A stretch of DNA of 64,000 bases. It comes from Pseudomonas jessenii (GTDB lineage: Bacteria; Pseudomonadota; Gammaproteobacteria; Pseudomonadales; Pseudomonadaceae). The notes under the pieces were generated by a model. The model had not been told where the DNA came from. It worked only from the letters and a program-made list of their open reading frames with translations, and ran no database searches. The stretch is taken from NCBI RefSeq assembly GCF_002236115.1, contig NZ_NIWT01000010.1:248001-312000 (forward strand). Direction: 5' to 3'. Numbering within the stretch: the stretch's first letter is position 1; every line of letters begins with the position of its first letter. Made by a program: the position numbers and the translations under genes. Below, one piece after another: positions 33,721-42,185 of the stretch.

Positions 33721-34932
33721 ATGCCCATTGCCTTGCTCGCGCTGACCCTCAGCGCCTTTGCCATCGGGACGACCGAGTTCGTCATCGTTGGCCTGTTACC
33801 CACCATTGGCGCCGACCTCGGCGTCAGTCTGCCATCCGCCGGCCTGCTGGTCAGCCTGTATGCCCTTGGCGTTGCCGTCGGCGCCCCGGTGCTGACCGCC
33901 CTCACCGGCAAGGTTCCGCGCAAATTGCTGCTGTTGTCGCTGATGGTGCTGTTCACCCTCGGTAACCTGCTGGCGTGGCAAGCACCGAGTTACGAGTCGT
34001 TGATCCTCGCACGGATCGTCACCGGCCTGGCCCACGGGGTGTTTTTCTCGATCGGCTCGACCATCGCCACCAGTCTAGTGCCGAAGGAAAAAGCCGCCAG
34101 CGCGATTGCCATCATGTTCACCGGCCTGACCGTGGCGCTGGTCACCGGCGTGCCGCTGGGGACATTCATCGGCCAGCATTTCGGCTGGCGTGAAACCTTC
34201 CTCGCCGTTTCGGCCTTGGGCGTGATCGCCTTCATCGGCAGCTTGATCTACGTGCCGAAAAACATCGCCCACAGCAAACCCGCATCACTGTTGCAGCAAT
34301 TGCAGGTGCTCAAGCAACCACGCCTGCTGCTGGTGTATGCGATGACGGCCGTCGGCTACGGCGGCTCGTTCATTGCCTTTACCTTCCTCGCGCCGATTCT
34401 TCAGGACCTCTCCGGCTTCAGCGCCAGCACCGTCAGCCTGGTGTTGCTGGTCTACGGCATCTCCGTGGCCGTCGGCAACATCTGGGGCGGCAAACTGGCG
34501 GACAAGCGCGGCCCGATCAGCGCCCTGAAAATCATCTTTGCCCTGCTCGCCGCCGTGTTGTTCCTGCTGACTTTCACCGCCGGTAATCCTTGGCTCGCGC
34601 TGGCCACCGTGCTGGTCTGGGGCGCCGTGGCATTCGGCAACGTGCCGGGGTTGCAGGTGTATGTGGTGCGTCAGGCTGAGCATCACACCCCGCAGGCGGT
34701 GGACGTGGCGTCCGGCCTGAACATCGCGGCGTTCAACCTCGGCATTGCCGGTGGCGCGTGGGGCGGTGGCCTGATCGTCGCCCACATGGGGTTGATTCAC
34801 ACTGCATGGATCGGTGGCCTGGTGGTGTTGGTGGCGCTGGCATTGACCGCGTGGAGTGGACGTCTTGATCGCCTCGGCCCAGTGTTCGCCGAACCAGCTG
34901 AGGACTCTGCCCGCGTTATTACTGCCCACTGA
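33721..34932 (+). CDS. MFS transporter, DHA1 (AraJ/YdhP-like) efflux protein
   Basis: This 403-residue protein has 12 predicted helices, starting with LLALTLSAFAIGTTEFVIVGLLPTI, the conserved opening of the AraJ/sugar-efflux branch, and a loop 2-3 region containing GKVPRKLLLL in place of the usual motif A. GGAG is 8 nt before the ATG. It is divergent from the mscS-like gene and has no regulator beside it. The substrate cannot be named; relatives export arabinose, chloramphenicol or purine-type compounds. Confidence 0.87.
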   Translation: MPIALLALTLSAFAIGTTEFVIVGLLPTIGADLGVSLPSAGLLVSLYALGVAVGAPVLTALTGKVPRKLLLLSLMVLFTLGNLLAWQAPSYESLILARIVTGLAHGVFFSIGSTIATSLVPKEKAASAIAIMFTGLTVALVTGVPLGTFIGQHFGWRETFLAVSALGVIAFIGSLIYVPKNIAHSKPASLLQQLQVLKQPRLLLVYAMTAVGYGGSFIAFTFLAPILQDLSGFSASTVSLVLLVYGISVAVGNIWGGKLADKRGPISALKIIFALLAAVLFLLTFTAGNPWLALATVLVWGAVAFGNVPGLQVYVVRQAEHHTPQAVDVASGLNIAAFNLGIAGGAWGGGLIVAHMGLIHTAWIGGLVVLVALALTAWSGRLDRLGPVFAEPAEDSARVITAH

Positions 34933-34938
34933 TAACCC

Positions 34939-35028
34939 CTGTGGGAGCGAGCTTGCTCGCGATGACGGCGGTCCATTCAACATGGATGTGACTGATAAAC
35001 CGCCATCGCGAGCAAGCTCGCTCCCACA
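34939..35028. repeat. REPIN (GTGGGAGC type)
   Basis: Forward and inverted REP cores enclose a loop that ends ACTGATAAACCGCC, matching the loop of the REPIN at 5174. The stem is extended by GGCGGT pairing with ACCGCC inside the loop. Lies between the MFS and DUF72 genes. Confidence 0.9.
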
Positions 35029-35135
35029 CTTGTTCGGTGTTGTTCCGTAGAAAATTTACCGTCCGTAGCCCCATCGAAACTTTTGCCGCCGCAGCGCAGT
35101 CACCCAAAGACATGGGTAGGTAGTCCGGAGGCGAC

Positions 35136-35738
35136 ATGGCGGCGATTCATATCGGTATTTCAGGCTGGCGCTACACGCCCTGGCGGGGAGACTTCTACCC
35201 CATTGGCCTGACCCACAAGCGCGAATTGCAATTCGCCTCGCGGGCGGTCAACAGCATCGAAATCAATGGATCGTTCTACGCACTGCAGCGCCCCGAACGC
35301 TATGCCGTGGAAATCCGCCATGACAGCTTTGTCGATCCGCTGTTCGTCCGCTTGCTCAAGCGCTACAACACGGCCCTGGTCATCGCCGACACCGCAGGTA
35401 AATGGCCGTATCGCGAAGACATCACCAGCGATTTCGTCTACCTGCGTCTGCATGGCGCCGAAGCACTCTATGCCAGCGGTTACACCCCGCAGGCACTAAA
35501 ACGCTGGGGCGAACGAATCGAAGCCTGGCATCACGGCCAACAACCGGATAATCCACAATTGATCGCACCCCGGCAGAAGCCAAAGGCGTGCAAATCCCGG
35601 GAGGTGTTCTGCTATTTCGATAACGACATCAAAGTCCGCGCCCCCTTTGATGCACGCCACTTGCTGCAACGCCTGCACCTCGAAAAAAACCTCGCCACCG
35701 TCCCCGGTGAGCCAGCGGCCGAGGGCGTGTTGCCATGA
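35136..35738 (+). pseudogene. DUF72 gene with an in-frame internal deletion
   Basis: The frame encodes 200 residues. The start (IGISGWRYTPWRGDFYP, then ASRAVNSIEINGSFYALQRPE) and the end (AVEIRHDSFVDPLFV, TAGKWPYREDITSDFVYLRLHG) are classic DUF72. At about residue 56 (35301) the sequence jumps from the first part to the AVEIRHDSF part. DUF72 proteins normally carry some 80-100 residues there, including the conserved VKAP...ITH segment. The TIM barrel should therefore be incomplete and the protein non-functional or altered. Expression signals look intact (GGAGG 6 nt upstream), and translation is coupled to the next gene by ATGA, so the frame may persist for coupling. Confidence 0.8.
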
Positions 35739-36532
35739 GCATTCCAGAGCCGGTCGGCGTCACGGACGAGCAGACCCCCATCAACACGACAGTGCAACGC
35801 TTCACCGTGCTGACGGTCAACACCCATAAAGGTTTCACCGCACTCAACCGGCGCTTCATCCTGCCGGAACTGCGTGAAGCGGTGCGCAGCGTGTCTGCCG
35901 ATGTGGTGTTTTTGCAGGAAGTCCACGGCACCCACGAACAGCATCCCAGGCGCTACACCAACTGGCCGGCGATGCCGCAATACGAATTCCTTGCCGACAG
36001 CCTGTGGCCGCAGTTCGCCTATGGCCGCAATGCGGTGTATCCGGCGGGCGATCACGGCAATGCGCTGCTGTCGAAGTTCCAGATCATCCGCCACGACAAC
36101 CTCGACGTGTCCATCAGCGGCCACGAGAACCGCGGGCTTTTGCATTGCGTATTGCGCTTGCCCGGTGACGGCCAGGAGGTACATGCGATTTGCGTGCATC
36201 TGGGGCTGCGCGAAACCCATCGCACCGCGCAACTGAAGCTGCTCGCCCAGCGCCTGGACGCCCTGCCCGGCGACGCCCCGGTGATTGTCGCCGGGGACTT
36301 CAACGATTGGCGCCAGCGCGCCGATGCATTGCTCACACCCAGCGGTTTGCGCGAAGTCTTCGCCGAGCACCATGGCAAACCGGCGCGCAGTTTCCCCGCG
36401 CGCTTGCCGGCATTGCGCCTGGACCGCATCTACGTACGCAACCTCAAGGCCAGCCATCCGCAAGTGCTGACCTCCCGGCCCTGGTCGCACCTTTCCGACC
36501 ACGCCCCGCTGTCGGTGGAGATCGAGCTATGA
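35735..36532 (+). CDS. Endonuclease/exonuclease/phosphatase family protein (YbhP-like)
   Basis: This 265-residue protein has the EEP fold: VLTVNTHKGF near residue 30, the metal-binding Glu in VVFLQEVHG, GNALLSKFQI, AICVHLGLRETHR, VIVAGDFNDWRQRA with the catalytic Asp/Asn, and the terminal SDHAPLSVEI. It lacks a signal peptide. In E. coli, ybhP sits in an operon with clsB and ybhN, exactly as here, so a lipid or phosphodiester substrate related to cardiolipin metabolism is likely, though unproven. It overlaps the DUF72 stop by 4 nt, and clsB overlaps its own stop by 4 nt. Confidence 0.88.
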   Translation: MSIPEPVGVTDEQTPINTTVQRFTVLTVNTHKGFTALNRRFILPELREAVRSVSADVVFLQEVHGTHEQHPRRYTNWPAMPQYEFLADSLWPQFAYGRNAVYPAGDHGNALLSKFQIIRHDNLDVSISGHENRGLLHCVLRLPGDGQEVHAICVHLGLRETHRTAQLKLLAQRLDALPGDAPVIVAGDFNDWRQRADALLTPSGLREVFAEHHGKPARSFPARLPALRLDRIYVRNLKASHPQVLTSRPWSHLSDHAPLSVEIEL

Positions 36533-37821
36533 GCAGCCAGTTGATGGAAAAAAACACGCTGGAACACATCCCCGCTCCGCCCACCCGCGAGCCGACAGCG
36601 GTCGATGTCGAATACGGCTGGCAAGGCAGCAATCGGGTCGAGTTGCTGGAAAATGGCGAGGCGTATTTTCCCCGGGTGTTTGAAGCCCTGCGCCGGGCGC
36701 AAAATGAAATCCTGTTGGAGACCTTCATTCTGTTCGAGGACAAGGTCGGCAATGAGCTGCAACAGATTCTGATCGAAGCCGCCCAGCGTGGCGTGCGCAT
36801 CACCGTGAGCCTCGACGGCTTCGGCTGCGGCGAACTGAGTACCGGGTTCCTGAACGCCCTGACCGCGGCCGGCGTGCACCTGCAAATATTCGATCCGGCA
36901 CCGAAACGCCTGGGCATCCGCACCAACTGGTTCCGGCGCCTGCACCGCAAGATCGTGGTGGTCGATGGCACCGTCGCGTTCGTCGGCGGGATCAATTTTT
37001 CCGCCGATCATCTGGCCGACTTCGGCCCCGAGGCCAAACAGGATTATTCCGTAGAAGTTCAGGGTCCGGCCGTTGCCGACATCCATCACTTTGCCCTGCT
37101 GCAATGCGGTCGCCCGGCGCGCGCCAAATACTGGTGGCACCGCCGTCGGCAGCGGCGTTCGGAACTGGCCTTCAGCGATCACGATGGTCAGGTGCGGCTG
37201 GTGTACCGCGACAACGGGGAACACCAGACCGACATCGAGGAGGTTTACCGCCAGGTATTGCGCCAGGCGCAGCGCCGGGTGGTGATCGCCAACGCCTACT
37301 TCTTTCCAGGGTTCCGCTTGTTGCGCGAGATCCGCAACGCGGCCCGCCGAGGGGTGGATGTGCGGCTGATCCTGCAGGGCCAGCCAGACATGCGGGTGGC
37401 CAGGCTTGCGGCGCGCATGACCTACGATTACCTGCTCAAGTCCGGGGTGAAGATCTACGAATATTGCGACCGTCCGCTGCACGGCAAGGTCGCACTGGTG
37501 GATGAAGACTGGAGCACCGTAGGCTCCAGCAACCTAGACCCGTTGAGCCTGTCGATGAACCTGGAGGCCAACGTACTGATCCGCGACCGTGGCTTCAATC
37601 GAGTTCTGTTCGATCGCCTGGAAGACCTCAGCGACAACCATTGCAAGGTCATGTCTCACGACATCGCGCCACGCGGGCGTGTCTGGCACATGACCGTCGG
37701 TTTTCTGGTGTTTCACTGCTTGCGGCATTTCCCGGCGTGGGCCGGTTGGTTGCCGGCGCATAAACCTCGCCTGAAACACATTCCTCCTCCGACCGGGGCC
37801 GCTGACCATGAACCGCACTGA
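36529..37821 (+). CDS. clsB: Cardiolipin synthase B
   Basis: This 430-residue phospholipase-D-family enzyme has two HKD motifs: HRKIVVVDGTVAFVGGINFS near residue 138 and HGKVALVDEDWSTVGSSNLD near residue 318. Unlike ClsA it lacks two N-terminal membrane helices, which fits ClsB. It joins phospholipid headgroups to form cardiolipin. The ATG at 36529 overlaps the YbhP-like stop; GGAG lies upstream inside that gene. The C-terminal tail carries one hydrophobic stretch (MTVGFLVFHCLRHFPAWAGW). The gene ends inside ybhN (14-nt overlap). Confidence 0.92.
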   Translation: MSSQLMEKNTLEHIPAPPTREPTAVDVEYGWQGSNRVELLENGEAYFPRVFEALRRAQNEILLETFILFEDKVGNELQQILIEAAQRGVRITVSLDGFGCGELSTGFLNALTAAGVHLQIFDPAPKRLGIRTNWFRRLHRKIVVVDGTVAFVGGINFSADHLADFGPEAKQDYSVEVQGPAVADIHHFALLQCGRPARAKYWWHRRRQRRSELAFSDHDGQVRLVYRDNGEHQTDIEEVYRQVLRQAQRRVVIANAYFFPGFRLLREIRNAARRGVDVRLILQGQPDMRVARLAARMTYDYLLKSGVKIYEYCDRPLHGKVALVDEDWSTVGSSNLDPLSLSMNLEANVLIRDRGFNRVLFDRLEDLSDNHCKVMSHDIAPRGRVWHMTVGFLVFHCLRHFPAWAGWLPAHKPRLKHIPPPTGAADHEPH

Positions 37822-38794
37822 GCCCCACACGGCAACTCACGCCAAAAGCCCTGGAAAGGCGCACTGGAACCGCTGGAAACGACCGCTGACGATGCTGTTT
37901 TTCCTGATGCTGATCGTGCTCTTCACGATGCTCGCCCAGCGCATCGAATGGTACGAAGTGTTCGATACCCTGGCCGATTTCAAGGTGCGCACACTGATCA
38001 TTGCCTCGGGGCTGACCCTGGTGAGTTTTCTGGTGTACGCCTGCTTCGACCTGATCGGCCGCACCTACATCCGCCAGAACCTGACCTGGAAGCAGATTCT
38101 GCCCGTGGGGATCATCAGCTACGCCTTCAACCTGAACCTGAGCGCCTGGGTCGGTGGCATCGCCATGCGATACCGGTTGTATTCGCGGCTCGGGGTCAGC
38201 AAGAGCAACATCGCGAAAATCCTCGGTCTGAGCCTGGCGACCAACTGGTTCGGTTACATGGTCATTGCCGGCGCCATGTTCAGCAGCGGGCTGGTGCGCA
38301 TGCCGCCGGGGTGGAAGCTCAGCAGTAGCGCGCTGCAAGGCGTGGGGGTTTTGTTATTGCTGCTGAGCGCCGGATACCTGGTGGCGTGCCGGTTTGCCAA
38401 ACGTCGGGAGTGGGTGATTCGTGGTGTGGAGATTGACCTGCCGTCGCCGCGCATGGCCGTGCTGCAACTGGCCCTCGGTGCCCTGAACTGGTCGCTGATG
38501 GCAGCGGTGATCTTCACCTTGCTACCGAACAAACTGGACTATCCACTGGTGCTGGGTGTGCTGTTGATCAGCGCCATCGCCGGGGTCATCACTCACATCC
38601 CGGCCGGGCTCGGCGTGCTGGAAGCCGTGTTTGTGGCGCTGCTGCAACACGAGGCTTCGCGGGGCAGCCTGGTGGCGGGACTGCTGGCCTATCGAGCGAT
38701 ATATTTCATCCTGCCGTTGTTGATTGCCCTGGTGATGTACCTGCTGGTGGAAGCCAAGGCCAAGTCATTGCGGATTGCGAAGAAACCCAAGTGA
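37808..38794 (+). CDS. ybhN: YbhN-like integral membrane protein (UPF0104/LPG synthase-type)
   Basis: This 328-residue protein has about eight hydrophobic helices, the first at about residues 28-46 (LTMLFFLMLIVLFTML). The family pattern is seen as SYAFNLNLSAWVGGIAMRYRLYSRLG near residue 100 and AGVITHIPAGLGVLEAVFVAL near residue 260. It belongs to the transmembrane part of the lysylphosphatidylglycerol-synthase/flippase superfamily without the synthase domain, so lipid movement is a plausible role, as inference. It is the last gene of the DUF72-ybhP-clsB-ybhN operon. Confidence 0.9.
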   Translation: MNRTEPHTATHAKSPGKAHWNRWKRPLTMLFFLMLIVLFTMLAQRIEWYEVFDTLADFKVRTLIIASGLTLVSFLVYACFDLIGRTYIRQNLTWKQILPVGIISYAFNLNLSAWVGGIAMRYRLYSRLGVSKSNIAKILGLSLATNWFGYMVIAGAMFSSGLVRMPPGWKLSSSALQGVGVLLLLLSAGYLVACRFAKRREWVIRGVEIDLPSPRMAVLQLALGALNWSLMAAVIFTLLPNKLDYPLVLGVLLISAIAGVITHIPAGLGVLEAVFVALLQHEASRGSLVAGLLAYRAIYFILPLLIALVMYLLVEAKAKSLRIAKKPK

Positions 38795-38817
38795 TTTTGT
38801 GCTGGTTGTGAGGACGC

Positions 38818-38910
38818 CTTCGCGGGCAAGCCCGCTCCCACAGTGCCTGTTGGTGGATGCAGATTCCATGTACACCCTCGATCCTTGTGGGAGCGGGCTT
38901 GCCCGCGAAG
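38818..38910. repeat. REPIN of a second REP subtype (GGGCAAGCCC core)
   Basis: The inverted core CTTCGCGGGCAAGCCCGCTC starts at 38818 and the forward core GTGGGAGCGGGCTTGCCCGC ends at 38910. The stem differs from all other REPs in the window, which carry GCGAGCAAGCTCGC. Lies between the convergent ybhN and hydrolase genes. Confidence 0.9.
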
Positions 38911-38933
38911 GGGCCCGCAAGAACACCCCAATA

Positions 38934-39692
38934 TCAGGATGATTGAATAATGCTCAAACGCTCCCCCACTACCATCTCGGTAATCCAGCCGACAAGGATC
39001 GAGGTGTAGGCCTGCTGCGAAACCGGGTCGCTCAGCGCATGGTCGGCGCCATCGATAATGCGATGGGTCAGCGAGTGAGTCTGCTGGCACGCCGCGCGGT
39101 AACTCATGATCGTCGAATGGGGCACGTAGTCGTCGGTCTCGGACTGCACCAACAGGACATCCCCGGTGAATTGCGAGCAGGCGTGCAAGGCACGATTGCT
39201 GTCGGCACGCACCAGGGTGCTTCGGTAATCACGCAGATCCAGCTTGTCCAGGTCGCGTTTCGGCGCGTGCCATTGCTCGTCTCGATACAGCGCCGGCACC
39301 CGCAGCGCCAGCCAGCGCACGGGCCTCAGCGAGGTCAGAATCGAGGCCAGATAACCCCCGTAACTGGTGCCGACCACGGCAATCGCCGAGGTATCGAGGG
39401 CCGGGTGCGCGAGCAAGCGGTCATAGGCCGCCAGCAGGTCGCGCAAATTGTCTTCCCGGGTCACCCGGGACAATGGAATGCCGGTGCCACCGGTGTGCCC
39501 GCGCAGGTCAAAGGTCAGGCACACGCACCCCAACCCGGCGATACCTTTGGCGCGTTCCAGATCCCGCTCCTGGCTGCCGCCCCAACCGTGCACAAAGAGC
39601 ACGCCGGGGACTTTCGATTTGGGACTCAGGAAGGTCCCGCTCATCTGTTCGTCGTCGATGTCGATCTGAATGGATTCGCTTCTAGCCGTCAT
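38934..39692 (-). CDS. Alpha/beta hydrolase (dienelactone-hydrolase-like esterase)
   Basis: This 252-residue protein has the oxyanion segment VLFVHGWGGSQ near residue 31, the nucleophile elbow GTSYGG near residue 109, the acid Asp in SETDDYVPH and the catalytic His in DGADHAL, a complete triad. No signal peptide is present. It overlaps the upstream DUF3182 gene by 11 nt, so the two are co-translated. The substrate is unknown; acyl or ester compounds tied to the DUF3182 product are possible. Confidence 0.85.
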   Translation of the reverse strand: MTARSESIQIDIDDEQMSGTFLSPKSKVPGVLFVHGWGGSQERDLERAKGIAGLGCVCLTFDLRGHTGGTGIPLSRVTREDNLRDLLAAYDRLLAHPALDTSAIAVVGTSYGGYLASILTSLRPVRWLALRVPALYRDEQWHAPKRDLDKLDLRDYRSTLVRADSNRALHACSQFTGDVLLVQSETDDYVPHSTIMSYRAACQQTHSLTHRIIDGADHALSDPVSQQAYTSILVGWITEMVVGERLSIIQSS

Positions 39693-40791
39693 AGGGTTTA
39701 ACCGTCACGTACTTGAGGAGAAAGTCACTGGCCTGCGCCGGCCCGCGGTACACCTCGATGGCGTCCGCCGGCAGCGGCTGGTCGATGTAGGTTTCCACCG
39801 AAGACACACGAATCGCGCATATCCCCGGATCGTTGACGAAATTCTGCAAGGCCGCGACCTCGGCGCTGCTGGCACCGCCCATGCGCCAGGACTGTTCGAG
39901 CACACCGCTGCGTGGCCGGCCATCGCTGCCGACGCCCTGGGCGATGTCGTAGTTGCGCCGCGAGGCATAGAAACCTGGGTAGGCTTCATCCGCCGCGCTG
40001 TCGAACACCTGTGCCTGGCGGATCGCCAGTTGCACGTCTTCCGGCAGATCCAGCTTCAACAATTCGTCATAGCCGCCTGGCACCACCAGCAGGTTGGACC
40101 CGCCATACACCTGTTCACCCTGAGCGTCCTCGGTCAAGTATTGATCACCGCAGTAACTGAGTACCTTTGCGCCGATAAAACTCTGGCCGACGCTGTGGGT
40201 AATCACCTGGTCCAGGTCCTGTTCGAGCACCACGCCTTCGGTGAACATCGCCTCGGCCTCGGGCTGGGCAAGCAGCTCATCGAACTCTTCGAGGCTTTTG
40301 ATCACTTCCTGACCACGTCCGGCACAGGCATGAATCGGTTTCAGGCGGATCGGCCCGGTGTACAGCAAATGCTCCGCCGCCGGGCGCGCATCCTTCAGGG
40401 AGAACACGCTGAGACCGTCGAGCACCACGCTGCGCACCCGCTCGGAAAACAACGGAGCCCAGCCTCGCGGCGCATGGGCATGGTGGTTGAGCAATCCGTG
40501 ACTGATGGCTTTGGTGCAGATGAAGTCGTGGTCGACATAACCGCCCCACAAATCCTCCGGGCCCTTGACCCCCAGTTGCCGGGCAGCCGCAGCGCCCACA
40601 AGGGTCTGGGTCGGCAACAGGTAGAGGTCTCGCCCTGCATGCAGTTGCGGGTCGTAGCTGCCGCCGTAGTTGAGCCCCAGTATCTGCGCCAGCCAGCGGG
40701 CCAGTGCGCGGTTGGTTTCAACTTCATGCACTGGCGCGTCGGCGAGCACCGAATGGGCGACCACCAGTTTCCTGCGGTTTGCCGGGGTCAT
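39682..40791 (-). CDS. DUF3182 family protein (possible ATP-grasp-like enzyme)
   Basis: This 369-residue protein resembles the DUF3182 family. Segments such as AAARQLGVKGPEDLWGGYVDH, IRLKPIHACAGRGQEVI and EAMFTEGVVLEQDLDQVITHSVG recall the Lys and Gly-rich loop order of ATP-grasp ligases, but I cannot confirm the full ATP site. It has no signal peptide or membrane segment. The coupled hydrolase downstream suggests that one makes and the other cleaves an amide or ester bond; this is inference. A run of G residues before the ATG may serve as the ribosome-binding site. Confidence 0.65.
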   Translation of the reverse strand: MTPANRRKLVVAHSVLADAPVHEVETNRALARWLAQILGLNYGGSYDPQLHAGRDLYLLPTQTLVGAAAARQLGVKGPEDLWGGYVDHDFICTKAISHGLLNHHAHAPRGWAPLFSERVRSVVLDGLSVFSLKDARPAAEHLLYTGPIRLKPIHACAGRGQEVIKSLEEFDELLAQPEAEAMFTEGVVLEQDLDQVITHSVGQSFIGAKVLSYCGDQYLTEDAQGEQVYGGSNLLVVPGGYDELLKLDLPEDVQLAIRQAQVFDSAADEAYPGFYASRRNYDIAQGVGSDGRPRSGVLEQSWRMGGASSAEVAALQNFVNDPGICAIRVSSVETYIDQPLPADAIEVYRGPAQASDFLLKYVTVKPYDG

Positions 40792-41091
40792 GCATCCCCC
40801 TTCAATCGACGTTTGATGAATGTAGCTGAAGGGGTGCAGAGATCAGGCCAAGGCCCGTTGAGGGAAAAGGGGTTTTAAATCAGCCCGTTGCGCAGGAAGT
40901 GATGGCATGTGGCCTGTTTTATTCTGCACGACGCCCTTTGATACTCCGGCATTTTGCACGATTCCAGCCCGCACGCCCGACCCTGTGGGAGCGAGCTTGC
41001 TCGCGATGAGGGAATGACATTCAACATTTATGTAGCAGACACACAGCTATCGCGAGCAAGCTCGCTCCCACAGGGAATCGAGGTGATGCGA
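40792..41091. other. Intergenic region between the DUF3182 and GlxA-type genes
   Basis: This 300-bp stretch contains the REPIN at 40982-41074. The remainder, 40796-40980, is promoter-sized for the DUF3182 gene but I see no clear boxes, RNA gene or credible small coding frame in it. Confidence 0.5.
40982..41074. repeat. REPIN (GTGGGAGC type), rightmost in the window
   Basis: Forward and inverted cores enclose a loop (ATTCAACATTTATGTAGCAG) related to that of the REPIN at 34939 (ATTCAACATGGATGTGACTG). No further REP is seen from here to 64000. Confidence 0.9.
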
Positions 41092-42084
41092 CTACCGTGG
41101 GACCGATCCAGAGTTCACCCCAAACCGTGTCCGATAATCACTCGGCGCCAACCCGGTGATTTTCCTGAACGTTGCGCGAAACGCCCCGGGGTCCTGATAA
41201 CCCACGGTCCAGGCGATGTGGTCGATGGTGCCGTTGGTGAACTCAAGCATTTCCCGGGCCTTGCCAACTCGCAGGTGCTGGCAGTATTCGGTGGGTTTGA
41301 GCCCGGTGGCCGCGCGAAAGCGTCGCAGGAAGGTGCGTTCTTCCAGCCCTGCCTTTTCGGCCATCGCCGCCAGCGACACATCGGTCGCTCCGGTACTTTG
41401 CAGCCAGTGTTGCACCTTGAGGATCGTCGCATCGCCATGACTGAGGATCGGCGCAAAGTTGCTGCCGCACTCACTGGCGCTATCGCTGTGTTCCACCACC
41501 AGAAAACGCGCGGTGTTGGTGGCGATGCTCGGCCCCAGCAACCGGTTGACCAGGCGCAGACCCAGTTCCGACCAGGCCATCAGCCCGGCGGTGGTAATCA
41601 GGTCGCCGTCATCGACAATCGGCGTATCGGCCTTGAGCCGGATCGCCGGATAACGTTCGGCGAAAGCTTTGGCCGAGGTCCAGTGAGTGGTGGCGCTACG
41701 ACCGTCGAGCAGACCGCTTTCGGCCAACAGGATAGAGCCCACGCAAACCCCGCCCAGTGTCGCGCCGCTGGCATGTTGCTCACGCAACCAGCGAATCAAT
41801 CCCTTTGGCGCCTGGCCTTCGGAAAAACCGCCGATCGACGGCGGAATCAACACGGCCACCAGGGCGCGCTCCAGGCCAGGATGGCTGTCGAAGACCCGAA
41901 CCGGCGCCTGATCACTCTCGACCTGCCAATGGCTGACCCGCAACAGCGGCAACTGCACAGACTGATGTTCGGCGGCGATCCGGTTGGCCACCCCGAACAA
42001 ATCCGTCAAACCATGCACCGCCGCCATCTGCGCGCCGGGATAGATCAGTACACCGAGTTCGGCGATTGCCCTTTCTGCGTCCAT
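41092..42084 (-). CDS. GlxA-type AraC transcriptional regulator (DJ-1/PfpI + HTH)
   Basis: This 330-residue regulator has an N-terminal DJ-1/PfpI-like domain (LGVLIYPGAQMAAVHGL, then ASGATLGGVCVGSILLAESGLL with a nucleophile-elbow Cys) and two AraC helix-turn-helix motifs at the C-terminus (DVSLAAMAEKAGLEERTFLRRF and IDHIAWTVGYQDPGAFRATFRK). I chose the ATG at 42084; the longer frame covers the intergenic region. It is divergent from the isochorismatase gene 101 bp away, which it probably controls. The inducer is unknown. Confidence 0.9.
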   Translation of the reverse strand: MDAERAIAELGVLIYPGAQMAAVHGLTDLFGVANRIAAEHQSVQLPLLRVSHWQVESDQAPVRVFDSHPGLERALVAVLIPPSIGGFSEGQAPKGLIRWLREQHASGATLGGVCVGSILLAESGLLDGRSATTHWTSAKAFAERYPAIRLKADTPIVDDGDLITTAGLMAWSELGLRLVNRLLGPSIATNTARFLVVEHSDSASECGSNFAPILSHGDATILKVQHWLQSTGATDVSLAAMAEKAGLEERTFLRRFRAATGLKPTEYCQHLRVGKAREMLEFTNGTIDHIAWTVGYQDPGAFRATFRKITGLAPSDYRTRFGVNSGSVPR

Positions 42085-42185
42085 TGTCAGTTTTCCCCCT
42101 TCTATTGTCGGTGCGGCCAATCCTCGGATCGCCTGCCAGAGCCAATACTTCATTCCACACCAACACACACTTCGAGGAAACAGTC

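Noticed and set aside
1855..41074. Many small frames starting with the peptide MGASLLAM
   Set aside because: This peptide is the translation of the REP core (GGGAGCGAGCTTGCTCGCGATGG) and appears wherever a REP lies in frame; these are not genes.
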